From contig JAPVLO010000518.1 of the NCBI GenBank assembly GCA_027257055.1, positions 1,674,001 to 1,738,000 of the forward strand: DNA of 64,000 bases, written 5' to 3'. The notes beneath the pieces are model-generated. The model ran no database searches, had not been told where the DNA came from, and worked only from the letters and a program-made list of their open reading frames with translations. Source of the DNA: Cephalopachus bancanus. Its lineage: Eukaryota; Chordata; Mammalia; Primates; Tarsiidae. Made by a program: the position numbers and the translations under genes. Positions 1 to 12,700 of the stretch are shown one piece after another; positions within the stretch are counted from its first letter, which is position 1, and every line of letters starts with the position of its first letter.

Positions 1-160
1 GGCATGGTGGCACATGCCTGTGGTTTTAGCTACTTGGAAGACTGAAGGGGAAGGATCACCTGAATCCAGCAGGTTGAGGCTGTGGTGGCCGTAAGCATGC
101 CACTGCACTCCAGCCTGGGTGACAGAGTGAGACACAGCCTCAAAAAAAAAAAAAAAAAAA
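1..160 (+). mobile_element. Alu, cut by the window edge
   Basis: Right monomer plus poly(A) only; the left part lies outside the window. Confidence 0.9.
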
Positions 161-632
161 AGAAAGGGGAAAAGGAAACTGACGAACAAGTTGTGATTGC
201 CAGGCATAATAAGGAACCCATCCATATGAAATTTGTAATCCTGAATTTAAAGGAAAACCAGTCAGTCCTATTTGACTTATTTCTTTAGTATTTTATGCCC
301 TCAACTCTCCTTCCACTCCTCTCAATAGCTGACTCTATTCTTCAAGACAAAATACACTACTTGAGTTCTGTAAGGAGCCTTCTCTTCAATTGCTATCTCA
401 ACTTCTAAATTTGCTAGGAACCTTTATTAGGTTTATGTGCATGCAAATAATTAAGAAAGCTATAAAGTATATTCACATTTCCCCAACTTACATGACCACA
501 GAACTCCTCTCACTGAACTCTTTTTATGGAAGGAAGTGTCACTTTGGGGAATCCTGTAATAGGGTGCAAGGACACAAGAGATAGAATATATTGCACCATT
601 TCAAACTTGACTTTCTTTTGTGTGTTTATCAG
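161..632. other. DNAJC2 intron, nothing recognised
   Basis: AT-rich unique sequence before exon 3. Confidence 0.6.
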
Positions 633-708
633 AACCAAGATCATTATGCAGTTCTTGGACTTGGCCATGTAAGATACAAAGCTACACAGAGACAGATCAA
701 AGCAGCTC
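633..708 (+). CDS. DNAJC2: DNAJC2 exon 3 (start of J domain)
   Basis: Follows a TTTATCAG acceptor and ends at GTAAGT. Encodes [16 protein letters not shown] and onward to the split His codon 111 (human numbering): helix I and early helix II of the J domain. Confidence 0.95.
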
Positions 709-3700
709 GTAAGTACTCAGTTATTTTGAAATAATCAAATATCTGATTTAGGAAATGTTATCCTTTTTAAAAGCTATGCAGTATCATAGTCTATAGCCAT
801 AACTCTACATTTAACAGCCTGAGTTATATTTTCTTTTTTTTTTTTTTTGAGTTGGAGTCTCACTCTGTCGCCCAGACTGGAATGCAGTGGCCTCTCCCGG
901 CCACCACAGCCTCAACCTGCTGGGCTCCGGCAATCTTTCCACCTCAGCCTTCCGAGTAGCCAGAATTACAGGCATGAGCTACCATGCCCGGCTGATTTTT
1001 TTTTTTTTTTTTTTATTGTAGAGATGAGGTCTCGCCAAGTTGCTCAGGCGGGTCTCGAACCCACTGGCTCAGGCAATCCACTCACCTCAGCCTCCCAAAG
1101 GTGCGGGATGAGTTATATTTTCATAACAAGTAAAACTACAATCTGCTTTACCTTCAGAATCGAGGGAAAAAATATGTTTCATGTATAAACCTTTCCATTA
1201 GGAATAAAAAGAATCAGAGTGTGTGTGGTAGAGCATTCTACCAATTACAAATTTTAAAAAAATAATATTTCACCTCTCTTAGGTTTTTTTTATGTTATTT
1301 TGTGGTCCGTAGGTCACACCTTTATTGATACCACTCTCTCTTCTGTCCAAGAGAGAGTTATCTAATGCTTCATTGTTATTGTCATTGACAAGGTTAAAAT
1401 TTGGGGGTAGGGGATGTTGGGAACCCAGTCTTCATAGACTTTATAAAATACTATCCCTCAATACTCCTAAATGTCCTATCCATTGCATTCCTGTGGACAC
1501 ACACATCCAATTCACCTGATTATAGTAAAGTTTTGTGAAAGAGGTGGAGGCAATTCGTTTTCTGCATTTTATTTTTTTTTTTTTTTGAGTTGGAGTCTCA
1601 CTCTGTCACCCAAGCTGGAGTGCAATGGCACACTCATGGCCACCCCAGGCCCAACCTGCTGGGCTCAGGCGATCCTTCTGCCTCAGCCTTCCAAGTAACT
1701 GAAAGAAACTACAGGCACATGCTACCATGCCCAGCTAATTTTTTTTATTTATTGTAGAGATGAGGTCTTGCCAAGTTACCCAGGCTGGTCTCGAACCTGT
1801 GGGATTCAGGCAATCCTCTCACCTCGGCCTCCCAAAGTGCTGGGATTACGGGCTTGAGCCATCGTTCCCTGCCTTACTTTTTATCTTATGAGAATATTCT
1901 TCCCTCCACTCTAGAGAATGAATATTGAGGCTGGTTGGTGGCTCATGCCTCTAATCCTAACAATTTGGGAGACCAAGGTGAGAGGATTGTTAGAACCTAG
2001 GAGTTCAAGACCAACCTAGGCAACTAAAAGATTTTTAAAAATTAGCAGGGCATGGTGGCACACACCCATAGTCCTAGCTACTCAGAAGCCTGAGAAGGGA
2101 GAATTCCTTGAGCTCAGAAGGTTGAGGCTGCAACTTATTTTTGTCACTGCACTCCTGTCTGGTTGACAGTGAGAAAGAGAGACAGAGAGAGACATAGAGA
2201 GAGAAAGTGGATACAGAGGTCAAAGGAGGTAAAATTGTGGCCAGATAGAAAAGGAATAGTAGGGAGTCAGGAGCAGTCAAGAAGAGTAAGATTGTATACT
2301 TGTAGGACAATGACTGAACAAGATCTCTCATGTTGAAAAATACTAGTCTATATTTAATATACACTGACAATTTTCCCCCCTAAGGCTTAAATTTAAGAAA
2401 ACCGCAGGGAATATTTTTTTAAGTGAAGAAATAGATCATTTTAGACCTATTATTGGATTTCTTGAAAGACTAGTGTGCTTTTAGAAAAAGTATATGTTAA
2501 TGCTTATGAATAGTTATTTTAATGTACATAAATGACAGAAATATCCATTTGCCCTGTAAAAGTGTTTACAAGGTTGTGCTGTATGAAAGCATACAAATAC
2601 CAAACATGTCTTAATACATACAGATTTGTGAATTAGAAGTGATTTGGAACTATGAAAATAGGTGTTTTAAGATGAAGGAATTCTTTATTTCCTTTTCTAA
2701 TTCCTTCTCTAAATGTGCAGTAAATTGCAGAAGAAATACCCATTTGCTTCTGTTAGGTGCACTCTTTATTGACATAATGGAAATTAATTTTTGAGTTTGT
2801 AGTATGTAGACAAAAGTTTGGCAACACTAGTGCCAATATTGTAAGGGGTTATAATTCACTCCGCTACCTTTTTAGAATATTCCATCAATATATTCAGAAG
2901 GAGACTGTCCTCTTACCTCTGTCACTATAAAACAGTGTTGCAGCTGGGCACGGTGGCTCATGCCTGTAATCCTAGCACTTTGGGAGGCAGAGGCTAGAGG
3001 ATTTTCTGAGCCCACAAGTTCGAGACCAGCCTGGGCAACGTGGTGAGACCTCGTCTCTACAATAAGTAAAAAAATTAGCTGGGCATGGTGGTGCGCACCT
3101 GTAGTTCCAGCTACTTGGAAGGCTGAAGCAGAAGGATCCCCTGAGCCCAGCAGGCTGTTCTTTGTTTCTTTGCATTTACTCTGAAAAGAATAAATGACTA
3201 GAAAATTGAATGATGGGTTAAAAGAAAGTACTTGAATACTAATGGTACTATTTAAGTTACGTAATTTTGTTCTTAAAATAAGAGTTGCCACACTGACAAG
3301 TGTAAGCTTGATATTCTTTGCATTAAAATAATAAAATCTTTAGTAATTTGAACTTCCTAAATTTAATGATTTTAGCTTAAAATAGTTGCTTAAAACTTTC
3401 ATATCAAGCTTCTTAAAATTAATAATCATATTTAGAGACTTTTTATAACAATTGCAACATAAATATACAATAAAACCTTGCTAATATACCCTCAAAACAC
3501 CTCAGCAAGCCGGACACGGTGGTTCACGCCTGTAATCCCAGCACTTTGGGAGGCAGAGGCGAGAAGGTTGCCCGAGCCCAAGGGTTCGAGACCAGTCTGG
3601 GTAACTTGGCGAGACTTCATCTCTACAATGAATCAAAAAAATTAGCCAGGTGTGGTGGCATGCGTCTGTAGTTCCAGCTACTTGGAAGGATCACCTGAAT

Positions 3701-6700
3701 TCAGCAGGTCGAGGCTGTGGTAGGTGAGTGTGCCACTGCACTCTAGTCTGGGCAACAGAGTGAGAAGCCAACTCAAAAAAAAAAAAAAATCTCAGCAACT
3801 ATCTTTCATAGAGAAAGTCTGAAATTTAAGTAAACTCATAACCAGCTGTTTCCAAATTACCTTTATTTTTTTTTTTGTCAAACTGACAATGTTCTTTGGC
3901 CCCCTTTACCACTTTTTTTTTTTTTTTGAGTTGGAGTGTTTTTTTTTTTTGAGTTGGAGTCTTACTCTGTCACCCAGACTGGAGTGCAGTGGCTGCTCCT
4001 GGCCACCGCAGCCTTGACATGCTGGGCTCCAGCGATCCTTCTGCCTCAGCCTTCCAAGTAGCCGGAATTACAGGCATGCGCTACCACGCCCGGCTGATTT
4101 TTTGGTTTATTGTAGAGATGAGATCTTGCTGCCCAGGCAGGTCTCGAACCTGCGGGCTCAGGCAATCCACTCACCTCAGCCTCCCAAAGGCGTGGGATTA
4201 CAGGCTGAGCCACCGAGCCCGGCTTGAATTGGAGTCTTACTCTGTCTCCCAGGCTAGGGTACAGTGGCACACTGCTCATAGCCACCACAACCTCAACCTG
4301 CTGTGCTCAGGCAATCCTTCTGCCTCAGCCTCCCAAGTAGCTGGAACCACTTGCATGCGCCACCATGGTCAGCTAATTTTACCATATTTTTAAAAACTGA
4401 GTAATATCTTATAGCCCCCTGAGAGTCCCAGGACAGAATATAGGACATTTAGGACCCTCTGATATACACAGGTGATCAAAGATGATTAGGCAGAAAATCA
4501 GTGTAGAAAAAAATAGTTCAGCCTAAGAGGAGGAGACTATCCCAACAAAAAACTGTGACATCACTTCCCAGACTTCATCATAAAGTTTAAAAGAAAATTT
4601 AAGTACCTTTTACATGTTGTCAGTGATATATGAAGGTAACACATTTGGGGTGGGGTAGACACTGCAGAAAGAGAATAGGGAGAAATAAGTATAGAAACTA
4701 AAAACATGAGAGCAGAATTTAAAATTACTAAGGTTGATATAAAATTAGAAATCACAATAAAGCAGAGGACTTTAAGCTTGAGGAATATTCCCAAGATCAG
4801 AGGACTAGAGAGAAATGCTAAATTTTCCCTAAAGAAGAAATCAGAAAAAATGAAACAGAAACAGTAATTGCAAATAAAGAAGAAAACTTTCCTGATTTTT
4901 TTTTTCTTTTTTTTTTTTTTTTTTTTTTGAGTTGGAATCTCACTCTGTCGCCTAGACTGGAGTGCAGTGGCCTCTCCCGGCCACCGCAACCTTGACCTGC
5001 TGGGCTCCAGCGATCCTTCCGCCTCAGCCTTCCAAGTAGCTGGAACCACAGGCACACGCTATCACGCCTGGCTGATTTTTTATTTATTGTAGAGATGAGG
5101 TCTCGCCAAGTTGCCCAGGCGGGTCTTGAACCCACGGGCTCAGGCAATCCACTCACCTCAGCCTCCCAAGGCATGGGATTACAGGCTGAGCCACCGAGCC
5201 CGGCTCCTGATTTTTTTCAAAAGATTTATATCTTGAGATTGAGGATGCTTGTAGGCATGTGATTTAGGTTTTACTAATCAGCAGACACTTGCAATTCAAA
5301 GGAGAGCAATGTGAGTTAGGCCATGCTGCCCAAAATCCATTTTACTGGCAAGGGTGCAAGAGCACTGCAAAGAGAAACTGAAAGCTTTCACTGGCTGCTG
5401 TGGCAGTGGGTGGTAGCTTGTGCTCTGTATCTGTGGTATGAGGTATGGTGATTGTGAACTGTAGTGGGACCATGATGCTTCCAAATTGTCCTGTGTGATT
5501 TGATTCTTGAGCCTCCAATCCTGATAGTTTGGTTCTCACAGAGACTCTTTGAGCTATCTAGTAATCTTTAATTTTTCTACATGAATGAGCAAGAATTAAA
5601 AAATGCCTCTTATCCAGTGTAGTGATGAAATGAATGCTACACCTTACTAGAAGAAAAATCTTGGACCTCAAATAAACAAAAATGTAGTTGTCATGGTTTC
5701 TGACCCTTGCAATATGTGTAGAAATAACAAAGTTGAAAATGCCTATAAAAAGATTTCTACAAAAGTGTTCATAGCAGCCTTATTGAAAATGTCCAGAAAC
5801 TGGAAACCACCCAAATGTTCAACAATAGGAAATTGGATAAGCACACTGCTGTATTTTGGTGCAATGGAATACTACTCAGCAATTTTTTAAAAGAACAGAT
5901 TATCAATATACAAAAGAACATGAATGAATCTCGAAACTTGTTGAGCAAAAGTAGCCAGACACAAAGAAATACTGTACGTTTTATCTACGTGAAGCTCAGG
6001 AACATGCCAAAGTGATCTGTGGTGCTAGGAATCAAAGTGTTTGCCTCAGGTGGCAGGAGTTAGGAGTTCCCAAAACAAAGCAAGCCCTTGTAAAATGTGC
6101 TATGATAATGTAGCCATCACAAATCAGTGGAGAAGGAAAGGATTATTAAGTGATAGTAGGATTTTGAAAAATGACATTTAAATACTTGACTATATTAAAA
6201 TTCCAAAAAGATATAAAAAGTTTTAAAATTTTTCAATCTAGCCACAGAAAATATTAATGAAACTATAAGAAGTGTAAGTACTGGAAGAAATTTCAGTAAG
6301 TTCCCTACATAAGAACAAGTTTCATTTTAAGAGCACATTCGTAAGTCTAATTTGTTCATAAGTCCATAGTTCATAAGTTAGCCTAGGTACACCCAACTAA
6401 CAAAATCAGTATTGTACTGGGTTTATAACCCATACTGTAATAGGTTTATAATACTTTCCACACAATACATAAAAAACACACACAAAAAAGAAAACATTTT
6501 TAATCTTTCAGTATAGTACCTTGTGCTTATGTGACAATCTATATCAGACACATGAATTAACTTATGTGATTGGACATGCGAACACATTCTCGTTTTTGAA
6601 AATTTGCAATTTGAAGGTTCGTGTATAGGGGATTTACTGTATAAAGGAAATTATTAGTACAAATAAAGTACAAATAAAAACAACTGAATTTTCTTTTAAA

Positions 6701-9700
6701 ATTTAAGTGTAGGACTGGGTGCGGTGGCTCAAACGTGTAATCCCAGCACTTTGGGAGGCTGAAGTGAGGGGATTGCCTGAGCCCACGGGTTTGAGAACAG
6801 CCTGGGCAACTTGGCGAGACCTACAGTAAATCAACAAATTAGCTGGGCATGGTGGTGTGGACCTGTAGTTCCAGCTACTTGGAAGGATGAGGCAGAAGGA
6901 TCCCCTAAGCCCAGCAGGTCAAGGCTGTGGTAGCCATGAGCATGACACTGCACTCCAGCCTGGGTGATGGAGTGAAACTTTGGCTCAAAAATAAAAATAA
7001 AACATAAGTATAAACACAACAGTTAGGGAGAAGAAATTAGCAATAAACATGATGGAATTAGCAGAATACTAACACAGGCTGGGGAGTCAGGCTTTCTGGA
7101 TTGGAACCCAAGTTGGCCAGAACCTTAAGCAGGTTGCAGTGGTTGTGGTTACAAAACTTTCCTGTACCTTATTTTCCTCATTTTGTAAAATGGAAAAAAT
7201 AATGGTAACTTTCAACTTCGGGTCATTTACAAGATTAACTGGTAAATGGGCCTGGTACATATTAAATGTTCAATAAGGTCAGATGCCATGGCTCAAGCCT
7301 GTAATCCCAGCACTTTAGGAGGGCGAGGCAAGAGGATTGCTTGAGCTCAAGGGTTTGAGACCAGCCAGCCTGGGCAACTTGGTGTGACCTCATCTCTACA
7401 ATAAATTCGGCTACTTGGAATGCTGAGGCAGAAGGATCACCTGAGCCCAGCAGGTCGAGGCTGCAGTAGCCTTGAGCGTGCCACTGCACTCCAGCCCGGG
7501 TGACAGAGTGAGACTCTGACTCAATCAATCAATCAATAAAATAAATGTTCCGAAGATGTCAACAGCCAGCCATTATATAAAAGTGTGTCGGGGTACCAGC
7601 CCCGACCAAAGAGGGAAGGGTTAGTGTGTCGGGGTACCAGCCCCGACCAAAGAGGGAAGGGTTAGGACCCGCTCCAGAGAATCCGGATGGCGAGAAGAGA
7701 CCACTCTGAGGCAGTTTCTTCTGGGAACAGTCTGATCAGGACTGAAGCCAAATTTTATTCGGGCTCCTTCCAACTTATATACCATTTTTCATACCCTCCA
7801 GCAATGTGATAATCACTTGCTGGGGGCGTACAAACTCCATGATGTATATTGCGATTTACAAACTATGCATCACAAGACCATCACGAGACTTGCAAGCTCC
7901 AAGCAGGCGTGCCTTACAAATCTCACATCAAGGTCACAGGTGCACAAATACAGTTCGTTTAAAAGTGTCTTCCATAGTGTTCAACAAATCATTCATATTA
8001 TACTCTTTGTTCTAAACCCTGATTAATACAAAAACTTTCTTAGTTAACTCTAGGTTCAATCCAAGTTCACTGACTCCTAATATTTTTTAACGATTGATAT
8101 TATCAACTTAACACTATACTATAATTTATAAGTTTACTTAAATGACTTAATTTTTATTTATTCCATTAACCTATTACGATTCAACATAGTGGCTCAACAT
8201 TTCCACTCACTGATTTAAGTAATAAATCTACTTGAAATACTGTACTAACCAGTCATTTAAAAGAAAATTTTGAAAAGCTTACCAAAAAAATGGAAAATGC
8301 AAATGCTATATTGTTAAGTTGAAAAAAGCAGAATATAAATTTGTTTTTATGACATGATTACAACTAAATGTTTTAAAGGTATACTTAAAAAACATCTATG
8401 TGGAAATACATCAAAATGTTAATGGACATTGTCTTTGGGTGCTGGCACTTGAGCTAATCCTTTTTTTTTTTTTTTTTTTGAGTCAGGGTCTCCTCTGTCG
8501 CCCAGGCTAGAGTGCAGTGACACAATTACCACTCACCGAAGCCTCACATCCTGTGTGCAAGTGATCCTTCCACCTCAGCCTCTTGAGTAGCTAGGAATAA
8601 AGATGCATGCATGTTACCACGCCCAGATAATTTTTTTAATTTTTTGTAGAGATGGAGTCTCACCACATTGCCCAGAATGGTCTTGAATTCTTGGGTTCAA
8701 GCAGTCCTCCTGCCTTGGCCTCCCAAAGTGCTGGGATTATAGGTTGAACTGGCCTAATTCTTAAAATAAGTATTTAGGTTTCTCTGTAATTTCCATGTTT
8801 AATCAGCATGTCTTTTTACTGTGAGAGAGAAATTTTTTTTTTTTTTTAGTTGGAGTCTCTGTTGCCCAGACTGGAGTGCAGTGGCATGCTCCCGGCCACT
8901 GCAGCTTCGACCTGCTGGGCTCTGGAGATCCTTCCGCCTCAGCCTTCCAAGTAGCCGGAACTACAGGCCTGCGCTATTTTGCCCAGCCAATATTTGATTT
9001 ATTGTAAAGACGAGGTCTTGCCAAGTTGCTTGGGTGGGTCTTGAACCTCATCTCAGCCTCCCAAAGTGCTGGGATTACAGGCCGAGCCACCAAGCCTGGC
9101 CCGAGAAAAGATTCAGAAATTAGCCTTATGGTTTTGGAAATGGTTTACATATAGCTTATCTTTATTTTTAGTTTTGATGCTTAAAGTAACAAATTAACTA
9201 AATCTGACTCATTTTGCAGATAAAGCAATGGTTTTAAGGCATCACCCAGACAAACGGAAAGCAGTTGGTGAACCAATAAAAGAAGGAGATAATGATTACT
9301 TCACTTGCATAACTAAAGGTAAGAAAAGAAATTTCTGCTCTTAATTGTTTTTTACTAATAGCTGGGATTGGGTTTCCTATTATACTTTAATCACTCAACT
9401 AATCCTCTGATATTTTAAAGTATTTCAGTCCCATCAGCTAATAATCACCCCAGAGCCTCACTATACTGAGGTTTGTTTCCTCAACCAACAGCACTAGTAA
9501 CATCTGGCAGCTTTTTAGAAATGCAGTCTAGCTAGGCGCAGTGGCTCATGCCTATAATCCCAGCACTTTGGGCGGCTGAGGCAGGGAGATCACATGAGCT
9601 CAGGTGTTCAAGGTTACAGTGAGCTGTGTGCACTTGAGCCTAGGTGACAGAGCAAGACCCTGTCTCTTTAAAAAAGAAAAAAAAGAAAGAAATGCAGAGT

Positions 9701-12700
9701 CTCAGACCCTGCTTCAGACCTACTGATTAAAATCTGCATTTTAACAGCATCCCCAGGTGATTCTTATCAGAAGCTCATCCTATAGTTAATTTGTGTGTTA
9801 TTTTTTACTTTTTTAATTTTTTGAGTTGGAATCTAACTCTGTCGCTGCCCAGGCTGGAGTGTAGTGGCATGTTCACAGCCACTGCAGCCTCAATCCGCTG
9901 CTGGGCTTAGGCGATTCTTCCGCCTAAGCTTTCCAAGTAGCTGGAACCACAGGTATGTACCACCATGCCCAGCTAATTTTTTGATTTATTGTAGAGTTGA
10001 GGTCTTGGCTGGTCTAAAACCCCTGAGCTCAGGCAGTCGTCTTTCCTCCGCATTCCAAAGTGTTGGGATTACAGGTATGAGCCATCACACCGGCCTTGTG
10101 TGTTATACTAAGATCTTTCAGATGCTTTATTAGACTAAACTGTCCCCCAGATGTTTTGCTAATTTAGTTTAAATTAAGAAGTTGATTATGTCATTGTACA
10201 GACTCCATTTATTGCTCTTTACATAGATATATCCTCATTAAGCTAATTAATATAGGCAACTACCATTTTTAAATGTTTCCTTAAATATGATTTTACATTT
10301 TGATACTAATTTTAAAAAATTATATACACACCTTTCAGATGTACTCTTCTTGACCCACTCTCTTACACAGTGCTCAAGAAGCCTAAGATCCTTCCATCAT
10401 TTACAGCCTTGGGATCTAACAGTTAAAACTTTCTTGCTTTTCTTTTTCCTAGTCATCTGCTCTCTTGAGGGGGTGATATTTATTTATTTATTTATTTTTT
10501 GAGTTGGAGTCTCACTCAGTTGCCCAGACTGGAGTGCAGTGGCCGCTTCTGGCCACCGCAGCCTTGACCTGCTGGGCTCCGGTGATCCTTCTGCCTCAGC
10601 CTTCCAAGTAGTCGGAATTACAGGCAAGCGCTATCATGCCCAGCTGATATTTTTATTGATTATAGAGATGAGGTCTCGCCAAGTTGCCCAGGTGGGTCTC
10701 AAACCCGCGGGCTCAGGCATTCCACTCACCTCAGCCTCCCAAGGCTCGGGATTACAGGCTGAGCCACCGAGCCCGGCTGAGGGGGTGATATTTAACTGTT
10801 GTTTTCTCACTCATCTACCGGAAGTACTTAAAGAAGGTACTAAGTCCAAATATATCCAGGAATGTTAGAGCTGTCATTACCTAAATTAAATCCTCCCCAC
10901 CCTGCAAATATACAAAATGTTTAAATAAATGTTTTTTAAAGGAGAGGGGTATTTGTTTTTTCACAGAAAAAAATAGGTAAAATTATGGTGATGTGATCTT
11001 ATAATTTTTTTTCTCAGCTTATGAAATGTTATCTGATCCAGTGAAAAGACGAGCATTTAACAGTGTAGATCCTACTTTTGATAACTCAGTTCCTTCTAAA
11101 AGTGAAGCAAAGGATAATTTCTTTGAAGTGTTTTCCCCAGTGTTTGAAAGGAATTCCAGGTGAGTTAAGGCATCCCTTTTGATCATTGGTTTGCTTCTTA
11201 TAGTCTTCAGATTGCTGCTTTTTTATTTGGTTAATAGTTTCATTCATACACTATTTCCACAGTCTCTTCCTCCTTCTCTACAATATTGAACCCTTCTGGT
11301 GAACTTACTGTTCTCACTTATTTTTCTCTCTAAACAGAAGTTCTGCTTTTCCACAGTGAAATTCCTTTACAACTTATGGGATGTTTTTCTTTTAAGTTTC
11401 CCTTAGGAAAGAACAATATCTGACTTTATTTGTGATACTTATAGTTAGGTAACAGTAATAATTTTCCATTCTTTTCTTTGCCCTTTATCAGTGGCTACAC
11501 TAATTTTATTCATCAATTGAGAAAAGCTTTTGCTCCTCTTTTTTTTTTTTTGAGTTGGAGTCTCACCCCATTGCCCAGACTGGAGTGCAGTAGCTGCTCC
11601 CGGCCACCGCAGCCTCAACCTGCTGGGCTCCGGTGATCCTTCCGCCTCAGCCTTCCAAGTAGCTGGAACTACAGACAAGCACTACCACGACTGGCTATTT
11701 TTTATTTTACTGTAGAGACAAGGTCTCGCCAAGTTGCCCAGGTGGGTCCCGAACCCGCGGGCTCGGGCAGTCCACTCACCTCAGCCTCGCAAAATGCTGG
11801 GATTACAGGCTGAGCTACCGAGCCCAGTCTTTGTTCCTCTTTTGAGCATGTGATTATTGTAAGGCTTCTTTGACAAAAGATAATTTATATTTAAGATGAA
11901 AGAATATATAATTTATTTCTTTAAATTTTGTGCTAAAATAGTGCATACCAATATTATTTTTGGTTCCATCTGCATTGACAGGTTCCCTAAAGAACATCTT
12001 GACTGTGCAGTGGAATCACCTGGAAAGCTTGAAAAACTCCTGATGCCTGAGTTTCACCTGGAGAGATTCTGATTTATTGGTTTAAGTACCTAGAGAGATT
12101 TTTTTTTTTTTTTTTTTGAGTCAGAGTCTCACTCAGTCATCTAGGCTGGAGTACAGTGGTATACTCACAGCCACCGCAGCCTTGACTTTCTGGGCTCAGG
12201 TGATCTTCCAACTCAGGCAATCCTTCCATCTCAGCCTTCCAACACCACCACGCCCAGCTAATTTTTTTGATTTATTATAGAGACAAGGTCTCAAACTCCT
12301 GGGCTCAGGCATTCCTCTTGCCTCCACCTCCCAAAGTGCTGGGATTACTGGTGTGAGCCACCATGTCCGGCCAGGACCTGTGGGAATTTTTAATGCTCCC
12401 AGGTGATTCTACTGTGCAGACAAGTTTGAAAATCACTTTGATTAGCAGCAGCCTAATGTTTCCTTCATCCTTTCTCCCTCACATTTGTTTTATAACAGTG
12501 CTGAAGGTGGTAAAAAGGTGTAGTATATTTTGTTTGTGTAATTATTTTATAGAGTAGAACACATGGGTCAGTAGCCTCCAGATCCTTTTCTGAGGTGATG
12601 GATGAAGTGCTAAGCCTAGAAGTCTGGCTCTAAGGGGGAAGTTGGTGGCGATGACTGGGTAGAAGTCTGTTCCTGCTGTATTAACTTTTTTTTTTCCTTT

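Noticed and set aside
847..1188. Long open frames in both directions over most Alus (100-160 codons)
   Set aside because: They are the usual GC-rich Alu readthroughs (phrases such as [19 protein letters not shown]) and carry poly-Lys/Phe from tails. No coding evidence.
7585..7665. CRISPR-like or satellite array
   Set aside because: Only two copies with no spacer; part of an LTR.
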